From assembly GCA_949130485.1 (NCBI GenBank), contig OX422184.1, positions 7,234,655 to 7,298,654 on the forward strand: a stretch of 64,000 nucleotides of DNA. Direction: 5' to 3'. Positions 50,491-60,203 of this stretch are shown here, in pieces. How positions within the stretch are numbered: position 1 is the first letter of the stretch; each line of letters begins with the position of its first letter. Source of the stretch: Agelas oroides (taxonomy: Eukaryota; Porifera; Demospongiae; Agelasida; Agelasidae). A model generated the notes under the pieces. It did not search any database and was not told the origin of the DNA. It saw nothing but the letters and a program-made list of their open reading frames with translations. Made by a program: the position numbers and the translations under genes.

Positions 50491-50783
50491 TAGTCTCGTG
50501 CCCAGACCCAACCCTCTCACGAGGAAAGGGTCTGGTGTCACAAGCCTGAATCCTTGGGCTTGCAGAAGTGTTGAAGCCTTGCAATTGTTAGTGTAGAATT
50601 ATCATAACACGCTTTGAGCGGTCTGATTGAAGTACTTGTTCTCGCTTCCGCATTATTCCAATAAACGCTGCTCTGCAACTTCATTGGCCGCTCCAAGCTT
50701 CTGGAGCTAGCCCAAGCATTCCAACTTGTGACACCAGGCCCCTTCTCCTCGCGTGAGCTGGGTGGGGTCTGGGCACGAGACTA
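50491..50783. mobile_element. Non-autonomous TAGTCTCG element
   Basis: 293 bp. Ends TAGTCTCGTGCCCAGACCC on both sides. Perfect 9-bp duplication CCCCTGTCC (50482-50490, 50784-50792). Arms continue with TGTCACAAG...CTTGGGCT. Non-coding. Confidence 0.93.
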
Positions 50784-51479
50784 CCCCTGTCCCACCCTTT
50801 CTGCTGACGCAGAACCTGCGCAGTGCGCAGTATGACGTTATCAAAAGTGTACTATAGGGTTTAAAGGGTTAATTAATACACCTGAGTACCTCAAAATAAA
50901 ACCTACACCATCCTCATCCCTCATAACAACTCTAAAAGATAGTTTTCCTATTTTACATGTTCTAAATATAAAATCACTGCTGTGTATTGGTCGCACTATA
51001 TACAGTGCTTCAGGCTAAAGATGTGTGTACAGTGTAAGGAGGCGAAGGCATGCCTTGCTGTTCATGATAGATAAACTCCTGTCTGGTTCCTCCTTTGGTG
51101 CTAAAACGTGTTTTGAGCAAGCCTCGTGACAAAGCTTTTTAGCCTAAAATTTGTTTGATGGCATCGTGCTCACCGTACTGACAAACAACCGGCTTGTAGT
51201 AATATCAAGTACATGCATGTCTTGCTATTCATGATAGAGCTGCCAAATAAAACTTGTGTCTCTCCTTGTCTGAGAAGTGTGGTGTTAAAACTTTCAGGCT
51301 AAATATAACACTAAGTCATCAACATGGCATTTTTTTAGGTAGGGCAGCCTGAACTCAAGCAATTTGGGGTACTGTTTATACTTGAGGTCAATGTGTATAT
51401 TGTACCATGTGATTCAAAATATTGTGGGGGTTGAGATGTGTATTTGTCATTTGTGTGAAACTTTTTTTTTTCACTACAG

Positions 51480-51540
51480 CCTGTACGACACTGGTCTAAC
51501 TTCCACTGGAGCCATAGCCATGTTGTGGGCTAAAAGGGAT
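51480..51540 (+). pseudogene. LRR exon 6 (type B), shortened
   Basis: Acceptor TTTTTCACTACAG. Begins LYDTGLTSTGAIAM like type B exons but then diverges (LWAKRD) and meets a GTAAGT after only 61 bp. It ends in phase 0 instead of the usual phase and lacks the (E)EL half. Splicing it in would break the reading frame, so it looks decayed or skipped. Confidence 0.75.
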
Positions 51541-52314
51541 GTAAGTCAGTTTGTCCACCTCGAGTACTTTAACTCCTTGGTTACACTTACCACCATTCAG
51601 GGTACCACTTTTTAAAGGGTAAAGAGGTAACACATCAGTAATCAATACATATTACAATAACTGAGTTATTGCACTCGCACATTATACTGCTAGGAAGTTG
51701 TGGGTTTTCATTTGAATAATCTGTGCAACCACCTAGCAATGTGGACAGATAATCAAGTACCGTAGTCTTGCGAAAGGGCGCCCATGGGTGAACCGAAGCA
51801 CCTTACAAGTGTGCCAAAGGGGGGGGCACTCTTTCGAGTGTCTCTGCATTTAACAAAAAAGCACCTATGTCATGTTTACAGCGACTCAATGCCCTCAAAG
51901 TAAGTAATTGGACAAGCACCAAACAGCGGAACCACCAGCAGCATTGAAGTCCAGTCCTGACGGCACGCAACACTCTGAACGGCACGATGTCACCGTGAGC
52001 ATAGTGTAGCTTGCCGCGGCTGCACACCATATTAGCTATGTCTGTGTAATGCCGCTGGTCAGCAAGCACGTCAAATATGGCTTTTTACTGGCCTTCAGAC
52101 AAGAGATCAAAAGATGCACTTCATACTGACACACATACACATCCTCACTAAAATCAGGTGAGTGTGATAATTACATGCCATTACATAAGAATTACATAAC
52201 AAGTTTATAAAAAGCAACAATGAATTCAGGGTTCAGTCTCACAGTCTTACACTACCCGCCTCCTTGAAATATTCACTCGCCCTCGAGTGAGTCAAAAGTT
52301 CTTAGTCAACAGAT

Positions 52315-53195
52315 CTACTCCTTAGGTTGTATATAGTTATGAGAAGGATTCGAGTTCAAAGTTGACTTTAGTGGGCTGCTCAAAGTTACTCTCTCCTGAT
52401 GTTTACCTCTGTTACGTGGTCCCAACCATGAAATGTTTGGAAGGGCATCAGAGCACTTAGTGACTCTTTCCATGTACATAAGCGATTCGTCGGGCTTGTC
52501 CACTGGCCGAACAGAGACATTATTATCTACGACTCGATAAGGCCCATAGTATGGGAGAGCCAACTTTCTTTGTTTTCCCGTGGTCTCGCTTGGCATAAAA
52601 AACATGACCCAGTCTCCCATTTTCAATGGAATGACTCTTGCTTTCTTATTATGCTGGACCTGGTGTCTCTTTTGGGGAAGAGCAATGTTGGTCTGAGCAG
52701 TTTTCCATGCTTCAGTCAGCCCAAGTGTCACTTCTGAACGATAATTGTCAATATCCACTTTGTACGGCGATAACGGTTGACTTAGAGCAGTTTCTGTAGG
52801 ACAACGTGCATCTCTCCCATACAGGAGGAAAAAGGGAGATTCACTACTGGAGTCATGGGGCTTGATGCAGTAAGCGAACAATAACTGTTGAAGGTACCTG
52901 TCCCAGTCATTCCCGAACTTGTGAGCATGTTTCGCAATCATTGCTCAAATTATACGGTTCACATTCTCAACAAGTCCATCAGTCTGAGGGTGACTGGCTG
53001 TGGTATTCACCTTTTTCATGCCCAATAGCTCACACAAGTCCATCACCAGGGATGACAATAAATTGGCTCCCACGATCAGAGGAGTTCAGCAGGCACACCG
53101 TGCCTACAAACAATGTGGTCAATTAGAACTCTAACAATAGTCTCACTCGTCTGATCGGCTGTGGGATACGTCAGATAATCAATGAAGACCACAAT
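52315..53195 (-). pseudogene. Gypsy integrase C-terminal fragment
   Basis: Starts in the catalytic core (VVFIDYLT, second Asp region near SDRGSQF, Glu region HPQTDGLVENVNR) with stops and a frame break. From 52941 it is open: KFGNDWDRYLQQLLFAY, SPFFLLYGRDARCPTE, a GPY/F-like LPYYGPYRV and a basic tail to 52315. Typical Ty3/Gypsy integrase. Confidence 0.88.
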
Positions 53196-53620
53196 GTATC
53201 AGTTTCCTTGTGCGGTCTGTGGCATCTCCTTTAGTAGAGAGATTATTTCATCTTTCATGGACAACTCCTTCAAGTGCCTATCCTTCATCTCCTCACGCAC
53301 TGACTCTTTAACACGCGAGGCGTTCAGTTCCGTGTCGCGGCGACACTCCTCCAACTCCCAGCGGGCTTCGTCAAGGTCCTCCTGAAGGTCAGCAATTTCC
53401 GCTTCTGCGGTTTCCAGAACCTTGCACATCCGTTCTCACTCAGCGCGCTCCTGGCTGGCCTGTTCCTGAGAGGCCTCCAGCTCTTCTCTCAGAGCGGCAT
53501 CTTCAAGCTCGTCTCGATCTCGTTCTTTTGCCACAGCTTGAGCTTCTTTCAGTTTTCGCTGTAGCTCTTCGATCTGCTGCTGTAGTTCTGCTTTCGTCGC
53601 ACCTCTTTTCGGCATTTCGC
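53196..53620 (-). pseudogene. Gypsy gag-like coiled-coil fragment
   Basis: Begins MPKRGATKAELQQQIEEL at about 53615. Strong heptad-like Glu/Leu/Arg pattern, a TGA at about 53437, then the same frame continues (KVLETAEAEIADLQ, DEARWELEECRR) to about 53199. Likely the N-terminal gag segment of the deleted element. Confidence 0.65.
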
Positions 53621-54479
53621 TACTTCTCCTGTTCAGTCTCGGCAAGATACCTCCAAATGTAATGCTGCTGATCGGCAAGCGCGTCAAATATGGCTTTTTA
53701 CTGGTCTTCAGACAAGAGATCAAAAGATGCACTTCATACTGACACACATACATGTGCTCACTAAAATCAAGTGAGTGTGATAATTACATGCCATTACATA
53801 AGAATTACATAACAAGTTTATAAAAAGCAACAATGAGTTCAAGGTTCAGTCTCACAGTCTTACATCCGTCTACACAAACATGCCTTGTAGTAATCTTCGG
53901 TAAAGTATTACATGAAGTTTCTTACCTCAGATATGCATAGCGCTGGAGGCTGTGCTTCTAGAATTCCACTCGAAGCTCACTCCAGGGTAGGCACTCATTC
54001 GAGTAAACGACCCTATACAGGAAATTGGGCTAAAAGTGGAGGGTGGGCACTTTTTTCGTGAGTGGGCACTCTTTAGCGAGACTACAGTATGTACATTAGC
54101 AGCTGGCCAGAGGCATTGGATATACAGCTGCGTGTATTATCATATGGTTGCAAGTGCCAATATTTACCATGTAGCATAAGCGCCATACAACTTGTAGCAT
54201 GGAAACCGTACTACCATTGGTAACTATAACAAAAGACATAGTTGCCTACTTATCTACCTACACATGTACTTGTACGTTATTTCTTCATGGCATGTTATGG
54301 TTCCACTTTGGATAACTCATGGATGACGGTGGCACACAGCATTTGTCAGTTGTTGCCTGCTATTAATTTGTACCATGGATGCTTTGTGTTTTAAAAGAAA
54401 AAACAAAACGATTTATTGAGAAAAGTTTTGGATACAGTGGCACATGACATGGCACAGTCAAGGAGAGGCTTGGGAAAAG

Positions 54480-54790
54480 GGGGGGGGGGGGTGCGTGAGG
54501 TGCAGGCTCAGTTATTTAACATGCTCCAGACCTGACAGTCAGACCTTAACCTGGTGAAAGTCATTGAGAAGAAAGGTGAGAAATAAAGATGAGAAAGAGG
54601 GGAAAAAATAACAGTGACTCAGGGAGGGACTCGAACCCGCAACCTGGCGCGAAGCGCAAGGCACAGGCTCAGTTATTTAACATGCTCCAGACCTGACAGT
54701 AAGGCCTTAACCTGGTCAAAGTCATTGAGAAAGAAAAGAAAAAGAAAGAAAATTGAGAAATAAAGATGAGAAAGAAACGGGAAATAATGA
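54480..54790 (-). repeat. Two tandem copies of a tRNA-like SINE candidate
   Basis: Copies at about 54505-54655 and 54668-54790 share GCTCAGTTATTTAACATGCT and CCAGACCTGACAGT. On the minus strand, 54630-54643 reads GGGTTCGAGTCCC, a match to the RNA polymerase III B-box consensus, preceded by CGCGCCAGGTTGC. A Pol III A-box was not placed with confidence. Confidence 0.5.
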
Positions 54791-55748
54791 AATTATCATC
54801 TCGTCCACATTCAAGTACCTTTTTTAGTCCTGTGGCTATAGCCCCCCCTTCCCCCCTTGCTTTGGTAGGCACAGCCTATATTGCCAATGATAGCAAACGA
54901 CGATGAAAGTATCATCTCGTCCACATTCAAATACCTTAATTTATTAGTCCTGTGGTGAGGGTCCAAATTTCCAAAGCTTACCAAAGACAATTTAATCAAA
55001 GCTTTCATGACGCACATGGGAGGACCGAAATCTCATCGCCAGCCGTGGGTGCCAGCAATACATCAACACTCAAGTATATATAATTCCTTGGTGCTTTGTC
55101 AAGGGTCTAAGCTCATGAGCAGCTTTACCAAATGCAAAGCATTTCAAAAACGACTATTACTTGGAGTTCCTGTGCTTTATGCAGTAGGGCAAAATATCTC
55201 ATCGATGTCAAGTAGCTACCAGTCTTGTGTGCTTTGATGAACTCATCAATGTTTGAGTACCATTCCTGGGTACTTTGATGACTCATCAACAATTTATTGC
55301 CATTCATGAGGGTCCAAGCTAAGAAGTTGTGTTTACAAAGATGATATTTGTAGGGATTTTTGTGCTTCGGACAGGCGGGAAGACACACCCTTCCCACTCT
55401 CTTCTATGCGCATAGCAACCCACCTATGCATACTCCATCACCATGTACCAGCCCCCCTTTTTTGCAATCCTGAACCACCCCTATAACAGTGCCAATATTA
55501 TTGGCATGCCAGCACCTTAGATATATTCGTGGGCATGCTACAAGAGTTCTAGATAACAAGCAAAAGTTTGGTTATTAGCTTTACTCATGAAATTATAGCT
55601 TTTTTGCTTAATAACCCAACTCTCGGGGTTTTACTTACAGTGCTCCAAGCAAACAGGGTACATGTGGATAATTTTTGGGATGAGAAGTTATAACTACTCC
55701 ACAATATCCAGATGCAGGAAACTATTTCTGTAACACTTGCTTTAACAG

Positions 55749-55832
55749 TTTTGGATTTGACGGAATTGGAGACAACGGTGCAACTGCAATGGCTGATGCT
55801 CTGCAAGAAAACAAGGGCTTGAGAACACTGAA
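55749..55832 (+). CDS. LRR exon 7 (type A)
   Basis: 84-bp exon: acceptor TTGCTTTAACAG, donor GTAAGTAAC. LRR beginning FGFDGIGDNGATAMADAL and ending GLRTL. Last of the series; no eighth exon or C-terminal exon was found between here and 64000. Confidence 0.85.
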
Positions 55833-57398
55833 GTAAGTAACCATCCAGCAAAGTTGGATAGTTTTGGAGAATATGCATGAGGTATTCTAAGTGAAAACCA
55901 CAAGAGCAAAGGTGCTATGCTATGATTAATTTAGTGCAGTTTTGTGCAGCAAATGATTCTGGCTAGTACTGGGGCAAATTTTCCAGTGATTGCCGATTCG
56001 GTGATGGCTCTTCTATCTCTTTCCCATTTCCAACATTAACCTACCAATCTGTTTGATTTGCCAAGTCCAGCAAGTTGATCGTGTAGATTCATTTTAGTGT
56101 CAGGGGTAAGTTTGACTGAATACTATAAGGTAACCTCATTTTCCAATTGTACATATTTGCTGATTGCTTACAGTAAATGGTGAGAAGGCCTGGGAGTGAG
56201 TTGTTGAATAACCTCAGAAGCATACCTTAATCGTTGTAGGCTTATAACTTGGTGCAAGTCAGGTTCAACTTTTGTGTGCCTTGGTTGGCCAACAAGAGAC
56301 TTGCTACTGACGATTCCAATCACTGACACAGTGCATAAATGTAATAGCTACAATGATATGTTTTACTCAGTGCATGTCTATTGATAGTTTTGAATTTATT
56401 TTAGTGTATACACTTTGCCTTTTATTTCTGAACTCATGATGCTTTGATCCATGATTAAAGAGTTACCTAAGGTTTTAGTACACTAGATGTTTCCAGCTGT
56501 ACTGCCCTCTGCCTCATTGATGATTTATACTAGGTGTATGCATGCACAGAGCAAGCTTCGTGCACACAAGGCACATATATATAGGCATTGTCAAAGACTG
56601 AGGAGGACAGAGCTCAGGGCATGAATGAAGAGTGGCGGAGTGTGCCCTTGAGGAGTTTCCAGACATTAGTGAGGTGTTCCATCCTTCACCTAATGCCAAA
56701 ATGGCATGGAGTAGTAACATCACTATCGCTGTCTTTTTGTTTCACTCTGTTTTCCCCTTTGCCTTCACTCCCTTAGTGTTGCAAGGCATTTGACTCCACT
56801 CTCCTAGCCCCTTGGACTCTACTTCCTTGAGCTTCGGTTTTTCTCTCCACTCTGTCTAACTCTCTGCTTTTGCTTTGTTGGTGCTGGCATGCACTCTGCT
56901 GATCCCTGTATGAAGCAGTGAGACTGCTTGAGCCACTGCATGCAGCACTGGGGACATATTGCATTCATAAGCAGGACAGATATTTGCGTAATGGATGTTA
57001 GTAATTATAAACCCACACCCCATCAACCAAGAAGAGACACTGCAAAATTACTATAGCCTCATACGAAAGATGCTGAATCATCCTGGGGCGAGCCTGAGCG
57101 AGTAGCAAATTGCATTTGGAATGCCCACATAGACGTGCAGCTATTCGTCCAGCCAGATTACTATGGCTACACGGCTTCACAGTCAAACCATGAGCTATCA
57201 GGGGAATCCCTCCTATGTGTGAGCGGTCATGCCAGGCGTGTACCTGAAGCCAGCGTACATCGAGTCCTGCTGTCTGTCACTCGCAGCCTGCCTAGTCACG
57301 CGATCGTCAGACTCATACCATAGTTCGGAAAGCAAGGTACCATGCGTGCTGCCAATACATTCAATTAACTTGAATCGTCTTCGCTCTCGCTCTCTTTC
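55833..57398. other. No gene recognised
   Basis: Intron-like or intergenic sequence after the last LRR exon. Frames at 56514-57323 on both strands have no domains. Confidence 0.5.
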
Positions 57399-57791
57399 AC
57401 GGCGACCCTGCAGTCTGGCAGTAGCCCTTCACGCTCGTTCTCTCGGCTTAGCATTGGCGCCGGAAGCACTTCGAATTTGGGGGGGGGGGGGGGGGCACAG
57501 TTGCATGCCGAGTAGCGCGGTATGAGATAGTCGGGTCGCGAAGGTCGGGTTACACCTGACTAGGTAGGGGAGGGGTGCGGGAGGGGGGGTACCCCCCTCC
57601 CGCGCAAAGCTCAGTAGCTCAGAGAGTGTACAGAATGGCCGCGAGACTACAGGAAGCTAACCCACTTCTTCCATTCGTAACCTGGTAACGTTACAAGGCG
57701 TGTACTGTTTACCTCCTGTCACTTGCTGTCTCTTTTTCTTGGCTGCAGGTAGCTAGGGTTCGGCTCTGGCTCTCTCAAGAATGCGCGTGCC
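57399..57791. repeat. 0.39-kb direct duplication, copy 1
   Basis: Nearly identical to 57991-58380 (ACGGCGACCCTGCAGTCTGG through CTCTCAA(G/A)AATGCGCGTGCC). Main differences are G-tract length and a TACC/TTCC change. Contains two C-run/G-run palindromes (GGGGGGGTACCCCCC). Confidence 0.95.
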
Positions 57792-57856
57792 TGGCAAGTT
57801 CGATACGATACTCAATTAAGCTCACGTGATGCATTTAGGCAGCACGAGGTAGCAAC

Positions 57857-57955
57857 ATGGCGACTAAAGTGCACACACAAAGCGTTGTTTGGAGGTACTT
57901 TTCCAAAAAGAGCGAGAAAGAAGCCGTTTGTGATACATGCGGTGTGAAGTTGTGA
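57857..57955 (+). pseudogene. zf-BED remnant (hAT-type transposase N-terminus)
   Basis: A 32-codon frame from ATG 57857. VVWRYF, then CDTCGVKL, matches the first half of a BED zinc finger (aromatic pair plus CxxC). A TGA follows immediately and the His half is missing. It lies in the 199-bp spacer between the two copies of the 0.39-kb duplication. Confidence 0.6.
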
Positions 57956-57990
57956 AAGCTAGAAGAAGTAACATTAACCCTTTATACCCG

Positions 57991-58380
57991 ACGGCGACCC
58001 TGCAGTCTGGCAGTAGCCCTTCACGCTCGTTCTCTCGGCTTAGCATTGGCGCCGGAAGCACTTCGAATTTGGGGGGGGGGGGGGCACAGTTGCATGCCGA
58101 GTAGCGCGGTATGAGATAGTCGGGTCGCGAAGGTCGGGTTACACCTGACTAGGTAGGGGAGGGGTGCGGGAGGGGGGGTTCCCCCCTCCCGCGCAAAGCT
58201 CAGTAGCTCAGAGAGTGTACAGAATGGCCGCGAGACTACAGGAAGCTAACCCACTTCTTCCATTCGTAACCTGGTAACGTTACAAGGCGTGTACTGTTTA
58301 CCTCCTGTCACTTGCTGTCTCTTTTTCTTGGCTGCAGGTAGCTAGGGTTCGGCTCTGGCTCTCTCAAAAATGCGCGTGCC
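57991..58380. repeat. 0.39-kb direct duplication, copy 2
   Basis: Partner of 57399-57791, offset about 592 bp. It is followed by a C-rich run (CCCCGGCCCCCCGC). Confidence 0.95.
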
Positions 58381-58705
58381 CCCCGGCCCCCCGCTTCCGT
58401 CGCCTATATATGCTTAGCTGAAGTACACTGAAGTACACGTCGGTGTGGATATTCAATCATCGTGAAATGTGCTCATTTAAAATTTACGGTAAGTGGTCGG
58501 TCCAACGCGTGGGGGTTCACTAGCCTCGTCCCCAGGCTCTCTCCTCAAAAACGGGGGGGAGGAGAGAGCCTGGTAACATCCGCGGCAAAAGCTGTCGACT
58601 TCCGGCGCGTCATCATTCATGTGATCAACCAAGGACACTCCCACTTTAGTAATAGATGTCATGTGATTTAATAATCTGTCGTGTATTGAGCGAGCAAGCT
58701 GCAAG

Positions 58706-60124
58706 ATGCAGAGTGTTGAGGGAGCAATATCTTACGGAACAAAGCGACTATCGATCGAGCAGTTGAACGGCAAGCAAAGAGAGGCGGTGGTGAGTTTTGT
58801 GGAAGGGAAGGACGTGTTTGTGAGTCTACCAACGGGCTTCGGGAAGTCAATCTGTTTCCAGATCTTGCCGTTTGTTCTAGACTATATGAACAGTCCATCA
58901 CCTGGTAGTTGACAAGTACATCGCGTTGATAGTCGAGCCCACGGCTGCCATCATGCGTGATCAAGTATCAAGACTGCTGTCCGTCGGTATATCAGCCGCT
59001 TTTATAAACCACGAGCAGAACGACACCAACATAAAGCAGGCTGTTGTGCAAGGAAAATACAAGTTTGTGTATATATCCCCGGAATCGCTGTCACTTCCAA
59101 GATTCAGGGAGATGCTGTATTCAGACCGGTACCAAGAAAAGCTTGCTGTGTTTGCTGTTGATGAAGCACACTGTATTCTAAGTTGGTAAGTCATACCGGC
59201 TGCATGAAGTTCGTACAGTAGCTCTTATTTCGGTATAGGACTTAGCCTTCAGTTTATATTTACATAAGCTAATTTGTATCTGGTTTCAGGGCCAACTTCC
59301 AGAAGTTTCAGCAGCTAGGAGAAATACGTGCTGTTGTCAGTGCAAGGGCAATGGCATTGACAGCCACATGCACAAAAGAGAACCAACATGCGATCATGGC
59401 TGACTTGTGCATGAATGATGCTGTCATTATCACACATAGTGCTGATCGGCCCAACATTTTCTTTCAGGTGCAAGAAATGCCTGGTAATTTTGATCAGTGG
59501 ATGTCGTTCTTGGAAGATGATGTTGAAGTAGTAAAAACACTGGGTATTACAGTTGACAGGAAAATCATCTACTGTCGTTCGATTGAAATGGCATGTCAGC
59601 TATATGAGTACTACGACGAGCTGTTGGAAGAAAGTGCCTATCATGACCCAAATGGTAACCTAGTACCATCAAATAGAATTATTGCCATGTTTCATTCTGA
59701 TTCGGCACCATCTGTCAAGACTGCAGTGACTGCTAGCTTAGCTGATCCAAATGGGATTGTACGACTTGTGTTTGCAACACAATCACTAAGTATGGGGATT
59801 CACTGCCTCAACATAAGAGAAGTAATACATTGGGGTGTGCCAAGAACACTTGAAGATTACTATCAAGAATGTGGTCGGGCTGGACGAGATAACTTGCCTG
59901 CAAGGGCAACTTTGTTGTTTGCAGCTCGTCAGCTGTCAGAGTCTTTCTGTAATACATCTGTTATCGAGTATTGTACTAGTGCAGTATGTCATCGCAGAAA
60001 ACTCCTTACATACTTTCAGTGTACTGATTATAATATCACTCCCTGTTTGCCTAATGTCTGTTGTAATGTATGCCATCCCAAACATTCCACAAATAGAGCA
60101 TTAATGATCAATATTAATAAGTGA
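58706..60124 (+). pseudogene. RecQ-like helicase of the transposon, copy B
   Basis: Exons 58706-59185 and 59290-60124 (donor GTAAGT, acceptor TTTCAG, the same split-Trp intron position as copy A). Motifs: I LPTGFGKS, Ia VEPTAAIMRDQ, II DEAHC, III ALTATC, IV KIIYCRS, V FATQSLSMGIHCLN, VI QECGRAGRD, then a zinc region CHRRKLL...CCNVC. A single-nucleotide shift at about 58906 breaks the frame between motifs I and Ia. It is shorter than copy A after the zinc region. Otherwise open, so decay is mild or the shift is a sequencing error. Confidence 0.86.
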
Positions 60125-60203
60125 TAATGACATTAATCCCATTCATCTATGATAGTCATACTACTGTGAGGATTCACTTGCATGTGTAGCAGTTTCATGC
60201 TGA

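Larger units (their letters stand above)
52045..53864 (-). mobile_element. Ty3/Gypsy-like element with large internal deletion
   Basis: Two 207-bp LTRs (52045-52251 and 53658-53864; minus sense TGTAAGACTGTGAGACTGAA...TACA) flank only 1.4 kb. The interior joins a gag-type coiled-coil region directly to the middle of integrase near 53195, so nucleocapsid, protease, RT and RNase H are gone. No perfect target duplication was seen. Confidence 0.88.
51760..54087. mobile_element. MITE with CCGTAGTCTTGCGAAA ends, copy 2, split by a Gypsy derivative
   Basis: TA on both sides. Left CCGTAGTCTTGCGAAAGGGC, right inverted CTGTAGTCTCGCTAAAGAGT. It shares with 30443-30932 the CACTCTTTCGAGTG, CATGTTTACAGC and GTTGAGTG/AACACTCTGAACGGCA blocks. 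The Gypsy deletion derivative (52045-53864) is nested inside. Confidence 0.75.

Noticed and set aside
57864..58061. 65-codon minus-strand frame
   Set aside because: Antisense of the BED-finger remnant and duplication.
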